Positions 1-6,611 of a stretch of DNA of 13,759 bases are shown here, one piece after another (positions within the stretch are counted from its first letter, which is position 1; each line of letters begins with the position of its first letter). Origin of the DNA: Leptolyngbya sp. SIO4C5 (lineage in GTDB: Bacteria > Cyanobacteriota > Cyanobacteriia > Phormidesmidales > Phormidesmidaceae). The notes under the pieces are model-generated. The model did not search any database and had not been told where the DNA came from. It saw nothing but the letters and a program-made list of their open reading frames with translations. The DNA lies in NCBI GenBank assembly GCA_010671965.1, contig JAAHIC010000043.1, positions 1 through 13,759 of the forward strand. The letters run 5' to 3'. A program made the position numbers and the translations under genes.

Positions 1-125
1 AGCATACCTTTATGCTGAGTCATGAGGGCGTTGTCGTTGAGGATGGAGTAAACGCCGTTGGTGACCCATTCAGGATTGAGAACGCTATCTTGTTGCAGGC
101 GAGGATCGTCTCGGAAGTTGAGGGC
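1..125 (-). pseudogene. Inverted fragment of a Roco (Roc-COR) protein, start of the COR domain
   Basis: Read on the - strand from 125 down to 1, this stretch is open without a stop. It encodes about 41 residues beginning ALNFRDDPRL and containing LNPEWVTNGVYSILNDN, then KGM near the left edge. From family knowledge, this is the conserved block that opens the COR domain of bacterial Roco proteins. It should lie about 10-20 residues before the RYPPEKH block. That RYPPEKH block is present, but on the + strand, starting at about 126. The same gene is therefore split into two opposite orientations joined near 125/126. Possible causes are a short inversion, two truncated Roco copies placed back to back, or an assembly chimera. 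The left end is outside the window. Confidence 0.8.
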
Positions 126-1091
126 AAGCGCTATCCGCCGGAAAAGCATCTGTTCATTCTTGACATCATGCGCAAGTTTGAGCTGTGCTTTCCCCTAGAA
201 GGCTATGCCGACGAAAGATACTTGCTGCCCGACCTGCTCAGCAAAGAAGAACCGGAAACCGGCGACTGGCAGGATGCACTGCCTTTTCAATATCACTACA
301 ACATCCTACCCGGCAGCATTATTTCCCGCTTCATCGTGCGGATGAATCAGCTCATTGCCAAACGCACCTACTGGCGCAACGGCGTTGTTCTGGTCAAAGG
401 CGGCAATAAAGCTCTGGTCAAAGCCGACAAAGAAGATCGCAAAATTTTTATCTGGGTCAGCGGCAATCAGAGCACCCGTCGCATTTTGCTGGAGAGCATC
501 CGCGATCAGTTCGACTATATTCACGACACCATCCCCGGCATTGAAGTCGAAGAAAAAGTGCCCCTACCGGACAGACCGGATGTTTTGGTGGATTACAAGA
601 ATCTGCTGGATATGGAAGCTTTGGGCGTTCAAGAATTTGTTCCTTCCGGTCTGCGGCAACAGGTACGGGTTCGCGACCTGCTAGAAGGCATCGAGACGCC
701 AAAAGGCCGCGAAGATCGGCTAGAGACTCGCAGAGAACTAGAACGACAGTTTGATCCATCTCCAGCGCCTCAGCCCGATCCGCGTCCTACTACTGTCGAG
801 CGTCACAAAAATCCTTGGGGGTCTGGACTGTTTTACCTGTTTGTCTTGTTTGTGGTCACGGCTCTATTTGCCATTGTCAGTCACTTTGTCCCCTGGTATG
901 TCTTACCCGTCGTTATCATTGGGGCACTACTGGCTATTGGCATTGTTGGAGCCTTCCAGCTCATGCAGGACGAACGATTTAGTCAAGAAAATTTTATTAC
1001 CTTAATCATCGAAGCCTACAAGCGCCTGCCGCTGTTGCGCGGTCAAAACGCCGCTGATCTGCCCTCTGCAATAGATGACGAATCCCAGTAG
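12..1091 (+). CDS. Roco-family protein, COR domain and two-helix membrane tail (5' part missing or rearranged)
   Basis: From residue 39 on, the product matches the COR domain of bacterial Roco (Roc-COR GTPase) proteins: RYPPEKHLFILDIMRKFELC, then a block with FQYHY, LPGSIISRFIVRMNQLI, YWRNGVVL and VPLPDRPDVLVDYKNLL, to about residue 230. A charged, proline-rich linker follows, then two hydrophobic segments (about 272-291 and 297-316) and a short tail. This arrangement is known from cyanobacterial Roco proteins and suggests membrane anchoring. COR is the dimerisation module next to the Roc GTPase, which normally precedes it with leucine-rich repeats; neither is visible here. The ATG at 12 is probably not a real start: residues 1-38 are antisense translation of an inverted COR segment, and the frame is also open back to position 3. 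The genuine coding part visible is about 126-1091. The gene contains no HIP1 site. The domain call is firm; whether the gene is functional is doubtful. Confidence 0.8.
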   Translation: MLSHEGVVVEDGVNAVGDPFRIENAILLQARIVSEVEGKRYPPEKHLFILDIMRKFELCFPLEGYADERYLLPDLLSKEEPETGDWQDALPFQYHYNILPGSIISRFIVRMNQLIAKRTYWRNGVVLVKGGNKALVKADKEDRKIFIWVSGNQSTRRILLESIRDQFDYIHDTIPGIEVEEKVPLPDRPDVLVDYKNLLDMEALGVQEFVPSGLRQQVRVRDLLEGIETPKGREDRLETRRELERQFDPSPAPQPDPRPTTVERHKNPWGSGLFYLFVLFVVTALFAIVSHFVPWYVLPVVIIGALLAIGIVGAFQLMQDERFSQENFITLIIEAYKRLPLLRGQNAADLPSAIDDESQ

Positions 1092-1128
1092 GGTCACGAA
1101 TGGCACGCTCCACCAACCGAATGCGGCC

Positions 1129-1683
1129 TCAATAGCAATAACGTCCCTTTTCATCTGGATAAGGTTGATCCGTCGAAAGCCGTATCGCCCCCAGCAGCGT
1201 CGAAACAATTACGCAGCGCTTTGACGAACCACCCCCCTCACCCACCAGCGTCACCCGTCCCTTAAACGCCAGCGCCGGAACATTGCCCTTGTAGTCAAAC
1301 TTGGTGGAAGGAATGTAACTCTTCTGCCGCAAATTAGTTTCCTCATCTAGCCGCACCCCCACAGGCAGCGTTTGCCAGCCCGTCGCATCCTTCGGCAAAA
1401 TCGTGTCCGGATGAGTCGTCCACTCCACCCGATCGCCCACTTCCCGAATGCTAAAGCGCCAGCTCATCTTGGCCTGTATCGCCTGTCGCTGAGCCTGGCG
1501 GATGCCGCCATACACCTCACGCTGGCCCACCGCAAGCTGATACCGCTGCCACAGCCCAAACAGACTAGGAGCCGCGATCGCCGCCAGCGTTCCCATCATC
1601 ACCAGCACCAGCAGCATTTCCAGCAGCGTAAAACCCGCCTGATTCCGCGATCGCCTCAGCTGGCTAAAACGATAAATTTTCAT
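1129..1683 (-). CDS. Type IV pilin-like / GspH-FimT-type pseudopilin
   Basis: The 184-residue product begins with a short basic leader and a type III signal: G17 followed by FTLLE, with Glu22 at the +5 position. A hydrophobic helix runs to about residue 45. This is the prepilin peptidase (PilD) cleavage and N-methylation site of type IV pilins and type II secretion pseudopilins. The remainder is a small globular domain of the GspH/FimT kind, with a late Cys near the C-terminus (GRYCY). Minor pseudopilins of this type prime or cap the pilus at the inner membrane. No other pilus gene is adjacent, so it is an orphan here. It lies 63 bases downstream of the MFS gene on the same strand and may be read through from it. 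A hairpin ends 3 bases before its ATG. The family call is firm; the specific role is unknown. Confidence 0.85.
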   Translation of the reverse strand: MKIYRFSQLRRSRNQAGFTLLEMLLVLVMMGTLAAIAAPSLFGLWQRYQLAVGQREVYGGIRQAQRQAIQAKMSWRFSIREVGDRVEWTTHPDTILPKDATGWQTLPVGVRLDEETNLRQKSYIPSTKFDYKGNVPALAFKGRVTLVGEGGGSSKRCVIVSTLLGAIRLSTDQPYPDEKGRYCY

Positions 1684-1686
1684 GAG

Positions 1687-1709
1687 TGAAGCCCCCTGAC
1701 TAGGCTTCA
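1687..1709 (-). promoter_or_regulatory. Hairpin over the pseudopilin ribosome binding site
   Basis: TGAAGCC at 1687-1693 and GGCTTCA at 1703-1709 form a perfect 7-bp stem around a 9-base loop. On the coding strand the hairpin ends 3 bases before the ATG at 1683, and its loop and 3' arm contain the only Shine-Dalgarno-like run (AGGGGG). No T-run follows on the - strand, so it does not look like a classical terminator for the MFS gene. It may reduce translation of the pseudopilin. This is inference from position and pairing only. Confidence 0.4.
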
Positions 1710-1746
1710 GAGTGCCCGCGCCCTATTTTCCCTATCTCCGAGAAAA

Positions 1747-3093
1747 CTACGGTTTTTCAACCACTTCGCGGTCCAGCGGATAGCGCCAAGCCAGTAAACA
1801 CCCCCCCGCCATGAGAACCGTTGGCAACAGACCCACCAGCAGCCGCATCGCCCACAGCGCCGTCTCCGGTTGTGATAGGCCAGCCTCCGAAACAAAACCC
1901 GATCCGGCCAAAACCTGCCCCGTCAGAAAAAGCGCGATCGCCAAAGCCCCCTTCTGCAAAAACACCAGAACGCTGAAAAATAAACCCTCCCGCCGCTGTC
2001 CCGTTTGGACGGCCTCTTGCTCAATCACATCAGCCAGCAGCGCAAACGGCACAAAATAGAACGTTGCTACCCCCAGCCCCACCAAAATTGCGTAGCCATA
2101 CAGCATGCCGACCTGCCCCGGCTGCAGTCCTAGAAATCCTATCAGCCCCGCGATCGCTATCACCGCTCCCAGCAGGTAGGTTCTTTGCTTATCGAGCCTC
2201 TGAGCCAGCCAGCTCCACAGCGGCAGCACCAGCAAAGCCGTCATCTGCACCACCACCGCAACTTGGGTAAAATGCTGCTCCGTCAGGCCCAGCCAAACCG
2301 TTACAAAATAGGGCAGGACAGCAGCCGTCACCTGTAACCCCAGCCAGGAACACAGATAAAGGCCGACGATGTACCGAAAAGGGTGATTCGTAGCCAGCGA
2401 TCGCCAGGGCGGCTGAGCGGTAATAGCAACAGACTCAGAGGAAACCAACCGCCGTGCCTGCATCGCCCGGTAGCGAGGATAGGTGCCGAGCACCGCGATC
2501 GCGATCGCCAGCACGACACCGCCGCCAGTCACGGCCCCCAGCAGCCAGTACTGCCTTTGAGTATCGGCCACAGCCGCAAAAATAACCTGGGCGAGCAGGA
2601 GTCCTAGAATGCTGCCGCCCAGATTGCAGCCCGCTTTCACGCTCATAATCTGGGTGCGCTGGTCGTAGCTGGCCGCTAGCTCAGCCGCCAGCGCCGTAAA
2701 CGGCAACTGCACCGCAGTATACAGCCCGTAGGCCAAGAGCGAAATTAGGCAGTAGTAGAGAAATAGGGCCGTTTGATTTGCGAGCGGCGGCACCCACCAC
2801 TGCAGCCAGCAGCACAGTCCCAACGGCAAAGCTGCCGCCACCATCCAGCTATAGCGGCGTCCTAGGGGAGATTGGGTGCGATCGCTGAGCCAGCCCACCA
2901 GCGGATCGTTCACCGCATCCCACAGCCGACCCAGCAGCAGCGTCGTGCCCGCCAGCCCCGGTGAAAGTCCGGCCACGTCGGTGAGAAAAAACAGCAGAAA
3001 GAAGATCGCTAGACTCACAGGGGCCGCAATTCCCAGCTCGCCCAGACCATAAGCGACCTGAGTTCGCCAGCTTAGTCTGGGCAGCTCAGCCAC
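1747..3093 (-). CDS. MFS transporter of the GPH (glycoside-pentoside-hexuronide:cation symporter, MelB-like) family
   Basis: The 448-residue polytopic membrane protein has about 12 hydrophobic segments. The helix 2 / loop 2-3 signature of the family is intact: LWDAVNDPLVGWLSDRTQS then LGRRYSW at about residues 57-83. Asp59 and Asp63 align with the cation-site Asp55 and Asp59 of MelB, which suggests cation-coupled transport. Family members move sugars and related glycosides across the cytoplasmic membrane; the substrate here cannot be told. Start: GTG at 3093, with an AAGGGTGG stretch directly before it and only 6 bases after the stop of the ABC permease. Translational coupling in one operon with the ABC ATPase and permease is therefore likely. 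Length is normal for the family. The gene carries several HIP1 sites, including an overlapping pair. Confidence 0.85.
   Translation of the reverse strand: MAELPRLSWRTQVAYGLGELGIAAPVSLAIFFLLFFLTDVAGLSPGLAGTTLLLGRLWDAVNDPLVGWLSDRTQSPLGRRYSWMVAAALPLGLCCWLQWWVPPLANQTALFLYYCLISLLAYGLYTAVQLPFTALAAELAASYDQRTQIMSVKAGCNLGGSILGLLLAQVIFAAVADTQRQYWLLGAVTGGGVVLAIAIAVLGTYPRYRAMQARRLVSSESVAITAQPPWRSLATNHPFRYIVGLYLCSWLGLQVTAAVLPYFVTVWLGLTEQHFTQVAVVVQMTALLVLPLWSWLAQRLDKQRTYLLGAVIAIAGLIGFLGLQPGQVGMLYGYAILVGLGVATFYFVPFALLADVIEQEAVQTGQRREGLFFSVLVFLQKGALAIALFLTGQVLAGSGFVSEAGLSQPETALWAMRLLVGLLPTVLMAGGCLLAWRYPLDREVVEKP
2495..2508. repeat. Overlapping pair of HIP1 octamers
   Basis: Two GCGATCGC octamers share two bases and form the 14-base palindrome GCGATCGCGATCGC inside the MFS gene. 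Confidence 0.9.
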
Positions 3094-3099
3094 CCACCC

Positions 3100-3879
3100 T
3101 TACCGAAACAGCAGCGGATAGATCCGCTTCACCGCCAGCCAGGTAAACAAGACCGTCCAGGCCACCAGCCACAGCAGCGGCAGCAGCCAGCCATTGGGCA
3201 ATCCCAGCGGCCAGCGCAGCAAATCCACCAGCGCCGCCAGCGGCAAAAGACCCGCAATAAATTCCAAGGCGGGGGGCAGCGTACTGCGGGGAAAGTAGGT
3301 GCCGCAGAGGGTGAACATAGGAATAATCATCAGAAAAATCGGCACGTTCACCTGGTCGATTTTGCGCACCATCCCCGCCACCAGCAGCCCAAACGCGCCG
3401 AAAAGGAGGCTACCTAAAACAATTACGGGCAGCGCCAGCAGCAAGTGGGGCAGAGTATAGAGGCGGGCGACTACGGCCACTAGGCCAGTCAGCACCCCGG
3501 CGATCGTGCCCTTGGTGGTAGCCCAAAGCCAGTCACCGATGAAAACTTCGCTGAAGCTCAGAGGAGCCGTCAGCAGCGCCTGCCACGTTTTTTGAAAATT
3601 GAGCCGAATAAACGTGCTGTAAGCGCCTTCAAAAAAAGACTGGAACAGGACGCCAATGCCAATCATGCCGGGAGCAATGAATTGGGAGTAGGAAATAGTT
3701 GCATTTCCGTAGCTGACTTCGCCAATCAGCGGCGTGAGGCCAAAGCCAAAAGCCAAGAGGTAAATGATTGGTTCTGAAACGGGGGGTAAAAAGTTCACCA
3801 GCCAGGTGCTGCGATAGACCTGAAAATGGCGCCACCAGACTGAATAAATGCCCCAGGGGGAAAGCGATAGAGATTTCAT
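3100..3879 (-). CDS. ABC-2 type transporter permease (NodJ/DrrB-like)
   Basis: The 259-residue protein has a short N-terminal cytoplasmic segment (VWWRHFQVYRSTWLVNFLPP) and about six membrane spans. Conserved ABC-2 features are visible: the EPIIYLLAFGFGL region near residues 36-48, the PGMIGIGVLFQSFFEGAYST stretch, the TAPLSF loop and GTYFPRSTLPP before the last spans. It is the membrane half of an ABC exporter; relatives export drugs, polysaccharide precursors or lipo-oligosaccharides. Its ATG overlaps the TGA of the upstream ATPase gene by 4 bases (ATGA), so the two are translationally coupled and almost certainly form one complex. The GPH transporter gene starts 6 bases after its stop. The exported substrate is not evident. 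Confidence 0.88.
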   Translation of the reverse strand: MKSLSLSPWGIYSVWWRHFQVYRSTWLVNFLPPVSEPIIYLLAFGFGLTPLIGEVSYGNATISYSQFIAPGMIGIGVLFQSFFEGAYSTFIRLNFQKTWQALLTAPLSFSEVFIGDWLWATTKGTIAGVLTGLVAVVARLYTLPHLLLALPVIVLGSLLFGAFGLLVAGMVRKIDQVNVPIFLMIIPMFTLCGTYFPRSTLPPALEFIAGLLPLAALVDLLRWPLGLPNGWLLPLLWLVAWTVLFTWLAVKRIYPLLFR

Positions 3880-4793
3880 TCCAGTAAATTTCCGGTGAGT
3901 CGCAAAAAGACATCTTCCAAATTGGCCCGGCGGCGGGTCAGGCGGGGAGGATGCAGGGCTTCAATTTGGCTCCAAAGCCTCTCAGGCTGATCGCTGGGCA
4001 AAGCCAGCAGGTAGCCATTGCCAAATGGCCGTCCCCAAACCTGAAACGATTCGCTGAGAGCCTGGAGCTTAGTGACGGGTACGCCCTCAATCTCCACAAC
4101 TTCGTGACCGATGACGCGCTTGATCAGGACGGCGGGCGTCCCTTCATCAATCACCTTGCCCTGCTGCATTAGCAGGAGGCGATCGCAGAGCCGCTGCGCT
4201 TCGTCCATATAGTGTGTGGTCAGCAGCACACCGCAGCCCTGCTGTTTGAGCTGAGTCACCAGTCGCCAAAATTCCTGCCGCGCATCTGGATCAAGGCCCG
4301 TCGTTGGCTCGTCTAAAAACACGAGCTTGGGATGATTGATTAGCGCTCGCGCTAGCACGAGCCGCCGTTTCATGCCGCCAGAAAGTTCGTCAACCTGAGC
4401 CTGCGCTTTATCCTGCAGATTGACCAAGCTCAGCAGTTCGGCTGCGCGATCGCGGGCCTGCTTGCCCCGGAGACGATAGTGGTGGGCAAAGTAGGACAGG
4501 TTTTTGAAAACGGTAAAATCCGGGTCGAGGTTGTCCTCCTGGGTGACAATACCCATCTCAGCCCGGGCCTGCTTGCCCTGGGCCGGTAGCTGCCAAGGCC
4601 CAAACTGGACAAAGCCGCGGGTAGGAATCACCAGACCGTAGAGCATCCCAACCGTTGTCGTTTTGCCAGCCCCATTGGGCCCTAGCAGGCCAACGATTTC
4701 GCCCGGCTGCAGGGCAAAATTTAGACCTTGGACAACGGAGCGATCGCCATAGCCTTTCCATAAATCGTAAGCCGTCAGCGTCAAGTCATTCAA
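3876..4793 (-). CDS. ABC transporter ATP-binding protein (NodI/DrrA-like)
   Basis: This 305-residue nucleotide-binding subunit is complete. Visible motifs are Walker A GPNGAGKTT at residues 38-46, the Q-loop Gln85 in IVTQEDNLDP, the signature LSGGMKRR at 137-144, Walker B LVFLDEPTTGLD at 157-168 and the switch His194 in TTHYMDE. The roughly 80-residue C-terminal extension ending in NLEDVFLRLTGNLLE is typical of DrrA/NodI-type exporters. It should energise the ABC-2 permease encoded immediately downstream with a 4-base overlap. No in-frame ATG is found at the start. TTG at 4793 is chosen because GGAGG lies 9 bases upstream (4803-4807); a second TTG is three codons further in. The TTG start may mean modest expression. 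Confidence 0.92.
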   Translation of the reverse strand: MNDLTLTAYDLWKGYGDRSVVQGLNFALQPGEIVGLLGPNGAGKTTTVGMLYGLVIPTRGFVQFGPWQLPAQGKQARAEMGIVTQEDNLDPDFTVFKNLSYFAHHYRLRGKQARDRAAELLSLVNLQDKAQAQVDELSGGMKRRLVLARALINHPKLVFLDEPTTGLDPDARQEFWRLVTQLKQQGCGVLLTTHYMDEAQRLCDRLLLMQQGKVIDEGTPAVLIKRVIGHEVVEIEGVPVTKLQALSESFQVWGRPFGNGYLLALPSDQPERLWSQIEALHPPRLTRRRANLEDVFLRLTGNLLE

Positions 4794-5149
4794 CGCGCTA
4801 GCCCTCCACCCAATAACGCTTAGTCTAAAAAGAAAATCGAGAATAATCAGAGAAGCGAATCAGGCTAGGCCATTCACTGATACTGATGTAGATGTTAATT
4901 CAAAAGAGGCGTACCAGTTTCAGCGAGCTGCGTCGCGGCTCACCTTGGGGTTAATTTTGGGGCTTACGCCTAAAAGCTGATCAAATGAGTGAACAGCGAC
5001 GGTCTGTTTTGGACAAGCAGCGTTACCCTAATAAAGTCAATGGGCATTCTCTGGAAAAGAGTATAAAACTTTTGTTGAGGGGTGGGCCACATCTTCTTTT
5101 ACTAGGTTAAGTCTTGGTAAATTAACTAAATAACGGCAACAGAGGCACT
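4794..5149. other. Divergent intergenic region between the ABC operon and the SBP-like gene
   Basis: About 356 bases, AT-richer than the flanks. It should hold promoters for both directions. I see the GGAGG before the ATPase TTG start and AGAGG at 5141-5145 before the ATG at 5150. A TATAAA at 5062-5067 lacks a good -35 partner. No RNA gene, repeat array or convincing small ORF was found; the longest short frame noted encodes about 20 residues. Confidence 0.6.
4803..4807 (-). promoter_or_regulatory. Ribosome binding site deciding the TTG start of the ABC ATPase
   Basis: On the - strand GGAGG lies 9 bases before TTG at 4793. It is the best Shine-Dalgarno match near the 5' end of the gene, and no in-frame ATG exists there. 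It therefore supports the TTG start. Confidence 0.55.
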
Positions 5150-5911
5150 ATGGAAACTCTGAGACCGATGACGGCAGCATCTGACAGAATTATGGACAGT
5201 AGTTTTCCCCTCTCGACGGTTCAGCCGGGAAAGCTGCGCATCATTGCCAGCAGCTTTGATGCTCGTCCGATGAGCTATATCGATGAAGGCAGACGCTTGG
5301 GCTATGAGCCAGCAACGGCGAGGGCTGTCTGTGAAAAGCTAGGTCTAGAACCGATTTGGTGCGACTTGCCGCTTGACAAGTTCTATACTCAGCTCAGCTC
5401 AGGTCAGTATGATGTCATCTGGTTCAGCCAGCCTGTCACTCAGGAAAGACGGGCTTGGGCTGACTTCACGCGAGCTTATGGTCGCTTTGACGTGGCTGTG
5501 CTGGTGAGGGATGAAAGCCCTATCGAGACAATCGAAGACCTGAAGGAAGCTCGCTTAGGGGCCAGTAAACACAGCACAGAACTGGACTTGATCAATCAGC
5601 TTCCCGATCTAGAATTTGTCGAATTTCCCGGCAGCGATCGCGTTCTGCCAGAGATGATTGAAGCATTGCAGTCCCAGACAATTGATGCTGTGCTGGATGA
5701 TGCTCTACCGCTGCTAGCGGCTGAGGCCATGAATCCCGATTTGCGGGTTGCTTTTGAGATTCCGACGCAAACCCCCTTCGGCGTTGGCGTCGTTCCGGGC
5801 AACCGTGAACTGCTAGATGCGCTCAACTATGGTCTCAACCTGCTAATTGCTGAAGGCACTTTAGCCAAGCTATGGACGCAGTGGATTCCCTATAAATCCT
5901 GTCCTTTCTAG
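5150..5911 (+). CDS. Substrate-binding-protein-like (SBP family 3) protein without a signal peptide
   Basis: The 253-residue product has the order of a family 3 solute-binding protein (polar amino acid type). Strand KLRIIASSFDARPMSYIDEG comes first, then GYEPATARAVCEKLGLEP and LSSGQYDVIW, the TQERRAWADFTRAY segment at about 97-110, the hinge-like VAVLVRDESPIETIEDLKEARLG, and a C-terminal NRELLDALNYGLNLLIAEGTLAKLW block. Unlike exported family members it has no hydrophobic leader: residues 1-27 are polar and neither Met7 nor Met15 would create one. AGAGG 4 bases before the ATG supports this start. No ABC permease or ATPase for amino acids is nearby. A GNAT gene follows 13 bases after the stop and is probably co-transcribed. 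The protein may be a cytoplasmic ligand sensor or scavenger, but that is inference. The family call is good; the ligand is unknown. Confidence 0.8.
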   Translation: METLRPMTAASDRIMDSSFPLSTVQPGKLRIIASSFDARPMSYIDEGRRLGYEPATARAVCEKLGLEPIWCDLPLDKFYTQLSSGQYDVIWFSQPVTQERRAWADFTRAYGRFDVAVLVRDESPIETIEDLKEARLGASKHSTELDLINQLPDLEFVEFPGSDRVLPEMIEALQSQTIDAVLDDALPLLAAEAMNPDLRVAFEIPTQTPFGVGVVPGNRELLDALNYGLNLLIAEGTLAKLWTQWIPYKSCPF

Positions 5912-5924
5912 CCCCGTCGCTGAA

Positions 5925-6428
5925 ATGGGTCACGCTTCTCACCGGGTCAAGCTCCGCTCAAGTACGGAAGCGGATTTGGACTTTATCTTGATCACCGAAC
6001 AGCATCCCGATAATGCTCGTTTTGTTGTGGGCTGGCCGCGATCGCGTCATCAAGCGGCTCTAGAACACTCAGATGAGCGACATTTAATTTTGGAATTGCC
6101 TGTTGACCCTCAGCCAGTCGGCTATCTGATTTTGGCGGGCCTCAGCAATCCGCACCACAACTTAGAGCTTTGTCGCCTGGTCGTGGCTGAAAAAGGCCAA
6201 GGCTATGGCCGCTCAGCCCTACAGCAGGCCAAGCAGCTAGCCTTCAAGACTTACGGTGCTCATCGCCTTTGGCTCGATTTGAAAGTCTATAATCATCGAG
6301 CCAAGCGGCTGTATGAACAGGAAGGCTTTGTCGAAGAAGGGACGCTGCGGGAGTGCATTAAGACAGAAGCGGGATTTGAATCCCTAATTGTTATGTCGAT
6401 TTTATGCTCAGAGTACGAAGAACTCTAA
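5925..6428 (+). CDS. GNAT-family N-acetyltransferase (RimJ/RimL-like)
   Basis: The 167-residue protein carries the GNAT acetyl-CoA motif A as LCRLVVAEKGQGYGRSAL, with the pyrophosphate-binding loop K90-G-Q-G-Y-G95. Motif B follows as VYNHRAKRLYEQEGFVEEG, with Asn123 and Tyr130 in the positions used for amine orientation and acid catalysis. Such enzymes transfer acetyl from acetyl-CoA to an amine on a small molecule, a peptide or a protein N-terminus; the acceptor here is unknown. The gene begins 13 bases after the SBP-like gene and has no strong Shine-Dalgarno of its own, which suggests translation coupled to that gene. It converges with a small ORF on the opposite strand, with 21 bases between the stops. 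Confidence 0.88.
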   Translation: MGHASHRVKLRSSTEADLDFILITEQHPDNARFVVGWPRSRHQAALEHSDERHLILELPVDPQPVGYLILAGLSNPHHNLELCRLVVAEKGQGYGRSALQQAKQLAFKTYGAHRLWLDLKVYNHRAKRLYEQEGFVEEGTLRECIKTEAGFESLIVMSILCSEYEEL

Positions 6429-6449
6429 GTCAGCGCTTTGCCACCCGAT

Positions 6450-6611
6450 TTAGAGCTGGGGGCTTCTATCAGACCGAATGAGCAGAGTCGCGCCGCCAAT
6501 CAGCAAAAAGGCAATTCCCCACCAGAGAGAATTTCCGGGCAAAATCTTGAGCAAGAGGGTAACGATGCCCGATGTCAGTAGAGACCAGCCAGCAGTTGTT
6601 CTATATTCCAT
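6450..6611 (-). CDS. Small hydrophobic protein, 53 residues, probably two membrane helices
   Basis: An ATG at 6611 opens a frame to TAA at 6450, starting MEYRTTAGWSLLTSGIVTLL. Two hydrophobic stretches, about residues 8-24 and 29-46, flank a KILPGNS turn, and the protein ends in a short polar tail. AAGGA sits 4 bases before the ATG (6616-6620), a good ribosome binding site. The opposite strand is also open here but yields a charged, unremarkable peptide. No family is recognised. The hydrophobic pattern and the binding site make it a likely real small membrane protein. Confidence 0.6.
   Translation of the reverse strand: MEYRTTAGWSLLTSGIVTLLLKILPGNSLWWGIAFLLIGGATLLIRSDRSPQL

Noticed and set aside
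1372..1689. Open frame of about 105 residues on the + strand
   Set aside because: Antisense to the pseudopilin; composition is basic, His/Arg/Gln-rich and low-complexity, with no family features.
1707..1895. Open frame of 62 residues on the - strand
   Set aside because: Overlaps the end of the MFS gene in another frame and has an Arg/Cys/Trp-rich composition typical of shadow frames.
5062..5067. TATAAA as a -10 box for the SBP-like gene
   Set aside because: No acceptable -35 element at normal spacing and about 80 bases from the start codon; too weak to annotate.
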